DNA of 64,000 bases, taken from Paenibacillus mendelii. GTDB lineage: Bacteria; Bacillota; Bacilli; Paenibacillales; Paenibacillaceae. Positions 47,586 through 55,969 of this stretch are shown here, in pieces. The stretch's first letter is position 1. Each line of letters begins with the position of its first letter. The stretch is taken from assembly GCF_024498075.1 (NCBI RefSeq), contig NZ_JANHOF010000002.1, forward strand, positions 104,412 to 168,411, read 5' to 3'. The position numbers were made by a program, and so were the translations under genes. The notes beneath the pieces were generated by a model. That model worked only from the letters and a program-made list of their open reading frames with translations. It had not been told where the DNA came from and searched no databases.

Positions 47586-48584
47586 TCACTCCCAAGGCTT
47601 CACTATTATTTTTCCGCATTGGCCGGAAGCCGACACCTCGAATGCCTCCTGAATCCGGCTCATGGGGAAGGTATGGGTGACAAGACAATCAAGCTGCGAT
47701 TCGGAAGTATTTCTAATCATCTTCATAATATTCGGGAAAACGTTCAAGTTGTAATGCCAGGAGCCGATCAGGGTCAACCCCTTGCGCAGCATGTCGCTGC
47801 TGATATGCAGCGGGGTTTCGTGATAAGATTCGCCGACGAACGCGATTTGGCCCCTTCGTCTCACCGTATCGATCAGCAGTCGGTGCGCGGAGACGACACC
47901 GGAACAGTCCATTCCGCAATCGGCGCCTTTACCGTTCGTTAACGCTTTAATCTGCGCCGCGGCGTCCCCGTCCCGCGGATCGATGATATGATCGGCGCCA
48001 AGGCGGCGCGCCAGATCAGCGCGGTAATCGTTCATCTCGACTCCGATCACTCGAGCCCCCCGGTATTTCGCGGTCAGCACGGCGCCAAGACCGACGGGAC
48101 CGAGGCCGGTGATAAGGACTGTATCGAACGCGCTCACATTCATTCGTGTATACGCTCCATGCGAAGGACCGAGCGCACAGCAAGCGAGCGATGCCCGCTC
48201 ATAGCTCACTCCGTCCGGAATACGGGGAAGGAGCCATGACGGCTTGGCGATGTATTGAGCCATCGTCGGCTCCGCGTGAGGCATGTTATTTTCGCAGTAA
48301 ATGTAGTCACCCGCTGCACACAGGTCGCACTCGCCGCACGGATATTGCGGCATGACGACGACGCGTTCGCCTACAGCTACCTTGCTGCCGGGTGCGGCTT
48401 CTACGACCTCCCCGGCCGCCTCATGGCCGAGACAATGACTCTGATGGCCTTGCAGAAATCCCTTGTACTCCGCACACATGGGAGCCGCGTGAATTTTGAC
48501 GAGCGCCCAGCCGTCGCGCAAGGCCGGCCGCTCTTTGTCAATAAGGACCGCTTGCTTTTCGCCCGTTATGGCTGCTATTTTCAT
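47586..48584 (-). CDS. Zinc-dependent medium-chain dehydrogenase
   Basis: A 332-aa MDR-family alcohol or polyol dehydrogenase. The catalytic zinc site is C in APMCAEYKG with H-E in LGHEAAGEVV. The structural zinc loop has four cysteines in CGECDLCAAGDYIYC. The Rossmann motif is GLGPVGLGAV, with an acidic V-I-G-V-E strand end that favours NAD. It probably oxidises a sugar or polyol hydroxyl as an early pathway step. The ATG at 48584 overlaps the ThuA-like stop (ATGA), with GGAAGGG upstream; longer in-frame starts would run far into that gene. Confidence 0.92.
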   Translation of the reverse strand: MKIAAITGEKQAVLIDKERPALRDGWALVKIHAAPMCAEYKGFLQGHQSHCLGHEAAGEVVEAAPGSKVAVGERVVVMPQYPCGECDLCAAGDYIYCENNMPHAEPTMAQYIAKPSWLLPRIPDGVSYERASLACCALGPSHGAYTRMNVSAFDTVLITGLGPVGLGAVLTAKYRGARVIGVEMNDYRADLARRLGADHIIDPRDGDAAAQIKALTNGKGADCGMDCSGVVSAHRLLIDTVRRRGQIAFVGESYHETPLHISSDMLRKGLTLIGSWHYNLNVFPNIMKMIRNTSESQLDCLVTHTFPMSRIQEAFEVSASGQCGKIIVKPWE

Positions 48585-49351
48585 GACTTTGACCCTTCCT
48601 TCTTCTCGTTTGTCAGACCGACCGCCCATGAGATTCCGTTGCGAACGAGCGTACGGAAAGACAGAACCTCGAAATCCTCCGGATGTCCCATTGTCGTCAT
48701 AAACACTCGTCCCCCCCACTTATTCGTTCTCGTCCAAGCCACCGGATGGATGCGCGGTGCATCCTTCGGACAGTCCGTCAGCTCTGGGGAAACCGCATAT
48801 CCGTTCAGCAGGATCGTTGCGCCCTCCAGCGGGTAAGGCAGGACGTGATACAGCCACGACCTTACGGTGAAACGCGAAGGCACGTCATCAAGAATCGGGT
48901 GCTTCTCTGCCCCGTAAGCGACTGCAACCTCGGTCGACGAGCTATGTCCGAAGTGCCGGATCCATGGCGCCCCTAGCACGTCGATGCCGAAGGCGTCATT
49001 CCAATCCGCAAGCGGATGCCCTTCCGGATATTGAAAGGCGTGCGTGCTGGTACGGAATGCCACTATCGCCTTGCCGGCTTCAACATACTCGCGAATATGG
49101 CGGAACTGCTCCTCCGGCAGCGTTCGGAATCGCAGGTAAAAGACAGCCAGATCGGCGTCCTTCAGATTCTCCAGCCCCGGCAGATTGGACGATTCGCGCG
49201 GATCCGGTTCCGCCTGGAGAAATTCGGTCTCTGCCCCTTGCTCCTCCGCTTCCTTTAGAAGCTGTTGCAACGTCTGTTCGGACGAATATTCATCTTCCCC
49301 AGCCACAAAAACGATTCGCTTGCCGCCAAGCAGCCGCTTGCTCTCCATCAT
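48581..49351 (-). CDS. ThuA-like domain protein (class I glutamine amidotransferase fold)
   Basis: A 256-aa ThuA-family protein. The fold is seen in RIVFVAGEDEYSSEQTL, a LADLAVFYLRF-type strand, IVAFRTSTHAFQYPEGHPLADW and WTRTNKWGGRVFMTTMGHPEDF. ThuA proteins are linked to trehalose and disaccharide use through 3-keto-sugars in rhizobia. In this family the usual amidotransferase nucleophile is not needed, and here the elbow reads FRTSTHAF with no cysteine. It is the first gene of a six-gene catabolic operon. The start ATG has AAGGAGG upstream. Confidence 0.87.
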   Translation of the reverse strand: MMESKRLLGGKRIVFVAGEDEYSSEQTLQQLLKEAEEQGAETEFLQAEPDPRESSNLPGLENLKDADLAVFYLRFRTLPEEQFRHIREYVEAGKAIVAFRTSTHAFQYPEGHPLADWNDAFGIDVLGAPWIRHFGHSSSTEVAVAYGAEKHPILDDVPSRFTVRSWLYHVLPYPLEGATILLNGYAVSPELTDCPKDAPRIHPVAWTRTNKWGGRVFMTTMGHPEDFEVLSFRTLVRNGISWAVGLTNEKKEGSKS

Positions 49352-49470
49352 GAGTTTCGATCCTCCTTAATCACTTGCACTTCTTCCATCTCTCACTCTC
49401 ATCTTATCAGGATTATTCTGGATGAAAATAAACTTACGCTTTGAATATTTGCACTTTTCCTTTGCCTTCG

Positions 49471-49478
49471 AAGCGCTT
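49471..49478. promoter_or_regulatory. AAGCGCTT palindrome in the AraC/ThuA divergent region
   Basis: This 8-bp palindrome has the same core as the site at the large ABC locus promoter. It lies 40 bases before the AraC gene and 120 bases before the ThuA-like gene. The flanks do not match the full cre consensus. Confidence 0.3.
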
Positions 49479-49517
49479 ATCATGGAAAGGAACATTTGAA
49501 CGAAAGGATATGAAACG

Positions 49518-50333
49518 ATGAGCGCTGCGATCACGGTCAAGCTGCTTGATCTGGATACCCCGCACGAACCTTCCTTCGTTGTCGATCGGCCGCACGGCTT
49601 CGATTCCTATGTTTTGATGGGCTTCACGACCGGCTATTTTTCTCGAACCGTACGAGGGATCGAGACCGGCAGGCCGGGTGATATCATCCTGCACGATCCC
49701 GCCTTCCCGCAGCATCATGGAACGCCGGCAGGGCAGCAGCGCGGTTTTCGAAACCATTGGATTCACTTAGTGGGAGAAGCGGTAGGAGAACTGGCGTCGA
49801 AATACGAATTGCCATTGAACGAAATCATTCCGACCGGAGAAGCCGGCATGATCTCCCCCTACCTGAAGGCGATCAAGAAGGAGCTATTCCAGCGAAGACC
49901 GTACTACCGTGATAAAATCAGCCTGCAGGTCGAGGAAATGTTCCTCGCGATTGGACGATCCCGCCGGGATGCAGACGACTTGAAGCGCTTGACTCCCGTG
50001 GAGCAAGAGCTTTTGCCTCAGTTTGCGGAAGCTAGAGCCCTTTTTCATCGCACGTACAACAAGCCCTGGACGATTCTGAAAATGGCCGAAACATTGAACT
50101 TAAGTCCCGATCGGTTCGGTGTGCTATACCAGAAATTTTTCCATGCGACGCCGAAGGACGAACTCATCGGGAAACGTCTGGAGGAAGCCAAAGTCCGACT
50201 TATCGCGGGCAGTCAGAGCATCGAGATTATCGCCCACGACTGCGGATTCTCCAGCTTGTACTACTTCTCGCGTTTGTTTAAGAAAAAAGTCGGCTGCACC
50301 CCCACCCGATTCCGGCGAACGAGCCCCAAATAG
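49518..50333 (+). CDS. AraC family transcriptional regulator
   Basis: A 271-aa regulator. The N-terminal sensor half (FVVDRPHGFDSYVLMGFTTGYF, FRNHWIHLVG) resembles other AraC cupins. The C-terminal DNA-binding domain has TILKMAETLNLSPDRFGVLYQKFF and IEIIAHDCGFSSLYYFSRLFKKKVG. It is divergent from the six-gene ThuA-to-IolE-like operon, with 166 bases between them, and is its likely activator. The start ATG has AAAGGATATG upstream. A strong terminator follows at 50438. Confidence 0.93.
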   Translation: MSAAITVKLLDLDTPHEPSFVVDRPHGFDSYVLMGFTTGYFSRTVRGIETGRPGDIILHDPAFPQHHGTPAGQQRGFRNHWIHLVGEAVGELASKYELPLNEIIPTGEAGMISPYLKAIKKELFQRRPYYRDKISLQVEEMFLAIGRSRRDADDLKRLTPVEQELLPQFAEARALFHRTYNKPWTILKMAETLNLSPDRFGVLYQKFFHATPKDELIGKRLEEAKVRLIAGSQSIEIIAHDCGFSSLYYFSRLFKKKVGCTPTRFRRTSPK

Positions 50334-50437
50334 GCCGTGAAGCCGCAACCTATGGATACAACTAAGAAAAACCGGACCAAGTATAGACTACGGTCCGCTG
50401 ATTCCTTCGCTTCCCCTTCGTGTACATATATCGAACG

Positions 50438-50487
50438 AACAAACCGCAGGCTGCTCCTGGTATTCCGGGAGCAAGCCTGCGGTTTGT
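50438..50487 (+). terminator. Terminator after the AraC gene
   Basis: AACAAACCGCAGGCT-GCTCC pairs with GGGAGC-AGCCTGCGGTTTGTT around a short loop and is followed by TTGTTTTC. Confidence 0.9.
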
Positions 50488-50601
50488 TTGTTTTCTCGTT
50501 CAGTGAGGGAGAACGCTTTAACGCTTCGCATCCAATGATTATTGCCGTGCTATCCCCCTTGCTCCCGGCCATCGTCGGCGAGCGCGCGCTCGCCGATATA
50601 T

Positions 50602-50829
50602 AAACTCGAAATCGGGGAAATCCATCGACTTCTAGTCCCGTACAGCCCGCAATTCAATCTGGTTGAAGGTGTGAGAATGGTTGAAGGCGATGTCTTCAAC
50701 AACGCGTTCTATTCGACTATTTCCGAAATCCGCCGGAATGTGACTCCGTTCCTGGAACATGAACCTCAAGCCATCATTGATCGCCTTTGCCTCCGTTTGG
50801 AAGACGGTTACCTCAAGGAGCTTCTTTAG
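50602..50829 (+). pseudogene. Remnant of an IS630-type transposase C-terminus
   Basis: A reading frame ending at 50829 translates to LLVPYSPQFNLVEG, then a VFNNAFYSTISEIRRNV segment and FLEHEPQAIIDRL. This matches the end of IS630-family DDE transposases, where PPYSPxLNPIE carries the last catalytic glutamate, followed by the NxFxSxxEIRxAV helix. The usual NPIE is changed to NLVE and there is no start, upstream catalytic domain or terminal repeats that I can find. It is a decayed fragment. It lies between the AraC terminator and the GHL10 gene on the other strand, 9 bases from that gene's stop. Confidence 0.7.
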
Positions 50830-50838
50830 TTGAACTTA

Positions 50839-53800
50839 TTAGTTCTTTAATTTCGAGTTGAAAATGTCAAGGATGTTCCGGGCGTAAGCGATGTCGGCGT
50901 ACATCCGCTGCTTCACCTCCGGCTGAATGGAGCTGGAGAGCTGAATGCTGTTCTCCAGCTTATCCAGCCGTTTGCCGGCCTGCTTCGCCGAGCCGCGGCT
51001 AAATTTGCGGTCATCCTTCGCTTTATTTGCGGCATCTTCGAGGTCATCCTTCACCTTCTTCGCCGTCTGCCGATCCATTCCCCCGAGCGGTACATACACC
51101 TCGTCGATCTTCCGCTTCATTTCCTTCAGGATGGTGACAAGCGGCTTCGAGGTCACGTAATCCGGCATGATGGCTTCCGTGCGATACAAGCCCAGCTTCA
51201 GCTCACGGTCATAGCCGTTGTTGAACAGCGACTCGAACTCGAACAGCGCGCTTCCCGATACACCAGCTTCATTCACTTGGCTGATTTGCTCGGCGAGCAC
51301 CGATTTGGTCAGATTAATGAAGGTGCCGACGCCGGAGCTTACGAACGCTCTTCCGTCAGCCAGCCGCAGCGAATTTTGCGCATCGGCGACGATCAGCGAC
51401 GGGTCCGGCACATAGGACATGTGGAACAGGTGATCGATGTAGCCTTTGTCCAGCCACGCCTTCGTATTTTGCAGCACCTTCTGCGGCGCTTCCTCATAAT
51501 TCGGCCATACTGCGGCCGTCAGCTTCATGCCCGGACGGAGCGGCATGACTTCTTCTACGATGCGGCCGACAAAGGAATCGATTATGCCGCTGCGGAATTT
51601 GGTCCAGGCTTCCCACAACGGATCGCCCGGATTAATGCCGATCGGATCGACGCCATATTCATTCTGGAACAGGCTCCGCGTATAGGTGTCATACGAGAAG
51701 TCGTTCGTGTAGTCGCCGGAATCGGGATAACGGGCAAAGTCGAGGTGAATGCCGTCCACATCGTATTTACGGACCATTTCCTTATAGATGGAGAGGACGA
51801 ATTCCTGCGCTTCGGGCAGCGCCGGGTTGATGAAATAAAATTTCTCGCCGTTAATATCGTCGTAGAGGTCGCCCTGCTTGCTGACCATCGTCCACTCGGG
51901 ATGGTTGACGTATACCGGGCTGACGTGATTTTGACCGACATAGAAATTTTCCACCCAGGCAAGAATCTCGATCCCGAGCTTCTTTCCTTCCGTGATGTAT
52001 GCCTGAAGAACGTCAAACCCTTGATAAATCGGGTTTAACGCCGTATCGGGATTCGTAATCGGGAATGCCGTATGTCCGTCCCACCACGTCTCCAAATAAA
52101 TCGAGTTGATGTTGGCGGATTTGATTTTCTGCAAATGCTCTCGCACCTGCTCGATATTCGTTTCTTTTGGGCGGAGCCACAACCCCCGCGTTTCGACCTT
52201 GCGCGATTCGAAATTCATGAAATTGGCATCGGTCACATCGCGGTCCAGCGTATTCAGCAGCTCGATCAAGCCGTCATAGGAACTGCCCGCCAGCTTGCTC
52301 CTTACTTGATCGAGCGTTGCCTTGACATGGATGAGCTTCTGCTCGATTTGTTCGTATGGCACGTCAAGGAAGCGGCTGCGGGAATCCGACAGCCCTTGCT
52401 CCGCCTGGGCTATCGCGATCTCGGCTTTATCGGCATACGATTCCGGCGTATAAATAAACACGACCTGCTTGCTCGCCTGATTAAGCGTTACGGTGGATCC
52501 GATCCAGACGTTATTCGACAGCCAAGCGGCTGTCGTCCCAACGCCGGACACGACGAATCCGCCCTCCGGAATGACATTGTCGTTGCCGCCGTTGCTGATG
52601 ACCTTGCCGCCGGCATTCACGACGATTTCATTGCCCCATGGGTTCGTACCTGTCCGCTGCTGGCCATAGCCGCTGTCATAGATGATGAGCTGATCAGGGC
52701 CGCGCAGGCCCGGGTATGGCGTATTGGTCGGATCGTGCCAGCCGCCGGGATTATCCTCCCGCGTGCGCGGATTGACCGCATCGTAGCCGATTTTCCCAGC
52801 CCGGTACGCTAATGTGTCGAGTACGAGCTCCACGCTGTCTCCCGCCGCTACTTTTCCGTTCAGCTCGTTATAGAATGGACTGGCCGTTTGAATGGACAAT
52901 ACATATCCGTTCGCAGGAATCGGCGAGTTGTTGTCGATAAAGTTGCCCGAAGCGTCGGCTGTAATCGCAACAACCCTCGTCACGATGTTATCCGCCACGG
53001 TAATCTCCATCCCCCAAGCATTCGCCCGGGTCGAGGAGCCGTAGGATGGCTGATAAAGGACCACCTCGGCCAATCCGCGTCCTCCGTTGATTTTGTCGAT
53101 GCCGACAGCAGTGCCGTTGACCTTGGCATAGGAAGCCGGCAGAATCGGAATGTCGAGATTGAACGACTGCACCGATTGCCCGACCACCAGGCCGGCCAAG
53201 GCTTCCACAGCCGTCCCGCTCGCCGAGACGACATAACCCGTTGCCGGAATGTACGTCCCCGCCTGACCGTTCGTATTGACGACAACGACCACGCCTCCGG
53301 AGATGATATATTCCACGGTATCGGTCCCGAAAGGCTTCGTAAAGCTGCCATATCGGGTTGTATAGATCGTGGTATGGTCCGTCTGGCGTTCCGTATCTGT
53401 TGCATCAACGGTTATCCCGGTGCCGTCCTCCAATACGAGCAGCTGGCCCGTAACGGGCTCCGGCAGGTCGTAACCGCTGATGGTTACCGCATCGCCGACC
53501 TGCAGGTTGCTCAACACCCATTGGCCGCTGTCGTTATTGGCAAAGAGGACAAAGCCGTTGCGCGGAATGTTAACGGCGCCTTCCTTATCTTTAATGGCCG
53601 TCACGACATAGCCGCCATCGACGTAATCGGCGACTGCTGCCGTGGACCATTCATTCGAATCGGTTACGGGACTGCTGTTATCCCGCGTATACAAGATCAC
53701 GTCGTTGACCGTTTGAATCGGACGGTTGACGGCCGTTATGGCTAGCGTGCTTCCGCTGGGCGCTGTGGCTGTAATGACATTCGCGGCAGCCGGATCCGGC

Positions 53801-53889
53801 GGCGGATCGGTCTGCTCTGCGTATACATAGGTGATTGTTCCTGAGAGTAAGAGCATGAAGCACATGATGAAAGAAAATGATTTCTTCAT
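50839..53889 (-). CDS. Secreted GHL10 (DUF187-type) glycosyl-hydrolase-like protein with four repeat modules
   Basis: A secreted 1016-aa protein. Residues 1-24 are a signal peptide. Residues about 30-510 contain four related beta modules, each with IP-x-x-G-F/Y-V-L/V-S followed about 25 residues later by a GxxV strand (IPRNGFVLF, IPATGYVVSASG, IPANGYVLSIQT, IPEGGFVVSGVG). Residues about 590-905 are the GHL10 domain (ETRGLWLRPKETN, NSIYLETWWDGHTAF, DGIHLDFARYPDSGDY, AAVWPNYE). The last 75 residues are helical and highly charged. GHL10 proteins are thought to act on cell-wall or surface glycans; activity here is inferred. The ATG at 53889 has GGAGGTC upstream. Confidence 0.87.
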   Translation of the reverse strand: MKKSFSFIMCFMLLLSGTITYVYAEQTDPPPDPAAANVITATAPSGSTLAITAVNRPIQTVNDVILYTRDNSSPVTDSNEWSTAAVADYVDGGYVVTAIKDKEGAVNIPRNGFVLFANNDSGQWVLSNLQVGDAVTISGYDLPEPVTGQLLVLEDGTGITVDATDTERQTDHTTIYTTRYGSFTKPFGTDTVEYIISGGVVVVVNTNGQAGTYIPATGYVVSASGTAVEALAGLVVGQSVQSFNLDIPILPASYAKVNGTAVGIDKINGGRGLAEVVLYQPSYGSSTRANAWGMEITVADNIVTRVVAITADASGNFIDNNSPIPANGYVLSIQTASPFYNELNGKVAAGDSVELVLDTLAYRAGKIGYDAVNPRTREDNPGGWHDPTNTPYPGLRGPDQLIIYDSGYGQQRTGTNPWGNEIVVNAGGKVISNGGNDNVIPEGGFVVSGVGTTAAWLSNNVWIGSTVTLNQASKQVVFIYTPESYADKAEIAIAQAEQGLSDSRSRFLDVPYEQIEQKLIHVKATLDQVRSKLAGSSYDGLIELLNTLDRDVTDANFMNFESRKVETRGLWLRPKETNIEQVREHLQKIKSANINSIYLETWWDGHTAFPITNPDTALNPIYQGFDVLQAYITEGKKLGIEILAWVENFYVGQNHVSPVYVNHPEWTMVSKQGDLYDDINGEKFYFINPALPEAQEFVLSIYKEMVRKYDVDGIHLDFARYPDSGDYTNDFSYDTYTRSLFQNEYGVDPIGINPGDPLWEAWTKFRSGIIDSFVGRIVEEVMPLRPGMKLTAAVWPNYEEAPQKVLQNTKAWLDKGYIDHLFHMSYVPDPSLIVADAQNSLRLADGRAFVSSGVGTFINLTKSVLAEQISQVNEAGVSGSALFEFESLFNNGYDRELKLGLYRTEAIMPDYVTSKPLVTILKEMKRKIDEVYVPLGGMDRQTAKKVKDDLEDAANKAKDDRKFSRGSAKQAGKRLDKLENSIQLSSSIQPEVKQRMYADIAYARNILDIFNSKLKN

Positions 53890-53936
53890 AATATTGACCT
53901 CCATCTCAATTATTCAGGTGCTATGACATGAATGCA

Positions 53937-55154
53937 TCACTTTAGCAAAGCAGGCAGCAGCCCCCACCACTGATAATATTCCAGGTAGCATACATCGAAT
54001 AACATGACGCCGTGCGACCGCTCGCGGCACAGAGCAACCGCTTTCGCAAATTGCTCCGGATTGTTCTCGTAATCATGCAGATAAAGGCTCGCGATAAAAG
54101 GAACTGGGCCGTTCATAGCGGCAGCGCTGACTTCGATCCCGCCTTCAACACTGTACCAGAACGCAGGCCGGCCATTATTCGCGGCTTCTTCCATATAGAC
54201 TTCCGGATAATAGCAGCCGGTCATGAGAAAATCCAACTCATCCGCATATCCCGATTCTTGATAAGATGGCGATGCCCACTCCAATCCGGCATCATACGTG
54301 GTGCTGGCCCAGTTAACTCCCTCCTCGTAATAGAGCGGGTACCAGGACCCGACATAGATGCAGAACAACGCGTCCGGCCGCAGCGATTTGAACGCCGCCT
54401 TGGCTTCCTGGACGAAGTGCTTGATGTTCATGGCCCGCCATTTGGTCCATTCCGCAAACAGAGCGCCATGACGAATGCGGTCCTTGCCCTCCCCGCTGCC
54501 CTTCGTAAAGATATCCTCCGGCCAACTCTCCACCTTGGCACCGATATGGGCTTCGAACCGTTCCCGGCTCAAGTCGCTGAAGTCACCGTATATGTTCGGA
54601 TATCTGCAGCGGTCCAGTACAATGCCGTCAACCGGATAGTTTTCGGCAAGCTCACGAATGACGGCAAGCTGATGGGCGCGCACCTCGGGATGAAGCGGAT
54701 TCACGAAGATGCTGTCCTCGTGTCCGTCTTCTGCCTTGATGAATGCCGGGACTTCTCCTTCGGCCGCGGGCTGATAGTAGGTCACCTGCCAATCCTTATG
54801 CTCGTATGCGAGCCCATCCCGGCTGCGGATCGTACCTTCTGCGAATACATCGATATTGGCGACGACCTTCAACCCTGCCTCATGCGCTTTGCCGGTCAGT
54901 TCCCGCAGAAAATCACGCCCGGCCCATGCGCCGAAACGCCCTTCCGACCATTCGCTCACATGCGGCGCAGCCGTCGAGCTCGCGAACGTCACATGCCCGT
55001 ACGGAATCTTGGCATCGACAATCAGATGCGTAATATGCGCGGCCTTCGCCTGATTCACCAGCTTCAGCTGTTCCTGCGGGTCCGCCAGCCGCTTCCCGTT
55101 TGCCAGAAAATCCACCCATAACACATTGGAACCCTTCTCAATCCGTGCACTCAA
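53937..55154 (-). CDS. GHL10-like putative glycoside hydrolase, no signal peptide
   Basis: A 405-aa TIM-barrel protein related to the GHL10/alpha-amylase-like group: SNVLWVDFLANGKR, ITHLIVDAKIPYGH, VDGIVLDRCRYPNIYGDFS, SYADELDFLMTGCYYPE-type strands. No signal peptide is seen, so it is probably cytosolic, unlike the GHL10 protein encoded next to it. The start is TTG at 55154 with GAGGTGG upstream. An ATG 8 bases earlier is in another frame that closes within 8 codons. The gap to the next gene is 47 bases and both are on one strand, so they probably form an operon. Confidence 0.8.
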   Translation of the reverse strand: MSARIEKGSNVLWVDFLANGKRLADPQEQLKLVNQAKAAHITHLIVDAKIPYGHVTFASSTAAPHVSEWSEGRFGAWAGRDFLRELTGKAHEAGLKVVANIDVFAEGTIRSRDGLAYEHKDWQVTYYQPAAEGEVPAFIKAEDGHEDSIFVNPLHPEVRAHQLAVIRELAENYPVDGIVLDRCRYPNIYGDFSDLSRERFEAHIGAKVESWPEDIFTKGSGEGKDRIRHGALFAEWTKWRAMNIKHFVQEAKAAFKSLRPDALFCIYVGSWYPLYYEEGVNWASTTYDAGLEWASPSYQESGYADELDFLMTGCYYPEVYMEEAANNGRPAFWYSVEGGIEVSAAAMNGPVPFIASLYLHDYENNPEQFAKAVALCRERSHGVMLFDVCYLEYYQWWGLLPALLK

Positions 55155-55565
55155 ACTTCATTCCACCTCGCTTAGTATGATTATGTGTTCCTGTCTACAT
55201 CGTAAGTTGGGGGAATCTGGCAGTCAATATATTTTCGGAAAATATTTTTGTTTTGTTTTGAGAAAAAGAAGGAAAATTTCTTAATATATAAAAAGGATGC
55301 AAAGATGAGAATTCACACTTTGCGGTCAGGTCGCAGAGAATGGAAAAACCGACTCCACTAGGAATCGGTTTCAGCTCTATTTGTATGAAGGTAAGATCAC
55401 ATGCTGAATAGTTTATCCTGGGGAATGGTTAGATCTGCAAATATAGCGGATTGAACCGCATCTTGTTTCGCATTTAATGCCCTGACGGAGTAGCTTCCAT
55501 CCTGCTAGCCGAATTATCGATATGCACTCAATTTAACTAGTACTACTTTTTGAGGAGGTGTTTTA
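55155..55565. other. Intergenic region upstream of the GHL10 pair
   Basis: 411 bases with AT-rich sequence near 55200-55300, a terminator-like hairpin at 55346-55371 and no gene that I can support. Confidence 0.5.
55346..55371 (-). terminator. Orphan terminator-like hairpin
   Basis: On the minus strand AACCGATTCC pairs with GGAGTCGGTT (one mismatch, 4-base loop) and is followed by TTTCC within a TTTTT run. No minus-strand gene ends just before it. It could be an attenuator in the leader of the GHL10 pair, whose first gene starts 190 bases downstream, or a remnant of a lost gene. Confidence 0.4.
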
Positions 55566-55745
55566 ATGGATAAGAAGTTCATCATCTTTATTAGAATTGT
55601 TCTGATAGGTGCAACGACTAACTTTCTTAGATATTGGTATGACGGGGATTTGAATTGGGATGATATTTAGGGAGCCGTAATCTTATTTTTGGCATCGATT
55701 AACGAAATCTATTATCGAAAACACTTTTTCAAAAAAAATGAGTAA
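55566..55745 (+). pseudogene. Small membrane-protein gene interrupted by an in-frame TAG
   Basis: An ATG at 55566 with a strong TGAGGAGGTG ribosome site opens a 34-codon frame (MDKKFIIFIRIVLIGATTNF and on to LNWDDI) that stops at TAG 55668-55670. The same frame then continues for 24 codons (GAVILFLASINEIYYRKHFF and on to KKNE) to TAA at 55743. Joined, they give a 59-residue protein with two hydrophobic helices and a charged tail, the usual layout of small Bacillales membrane proteins. The simplest reading is a recent nonsense mutation. A real 34-aa protein, or stop-codon readthrough, are alternatives. Confidence 0.6.
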
Positions 55746-55969
55746 AGACATCTTTCTCCCAATATCGCTTCTTGGCCACATTACCTTCAATATGGAAAAT
55801 ACAGAACAAACCCGTTCCCCACTCCCGCGTATATTGGCCTGCCTTTTCCCATACGTATAGATATGAACCACGAATTCGACCTATATTGAATGAACGAAAT
55901 TGCCTTCTGCCTGCGCGGCGGCTTGTGTTCCAATCATTCGTTCAATCCATATAGCAAGGGGGAAGCAAC

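Noticed and set aside
51277..53745. Several plus-strand frames of 245-285 codons.
   Set aside because: All are antisense to the GHL10 protein and lack start signals and similarity.
54012..55121. A 369-codon open frame on the plus strand.
   Set aside because: It is the mirror of the GHL10-like gene at 53937-55154, which has real family motifs.
55683..55871. A 62-codon minus-strand frame.
   Set aside because: It opposes the split small membrane-protein gene and has no ribosome site.
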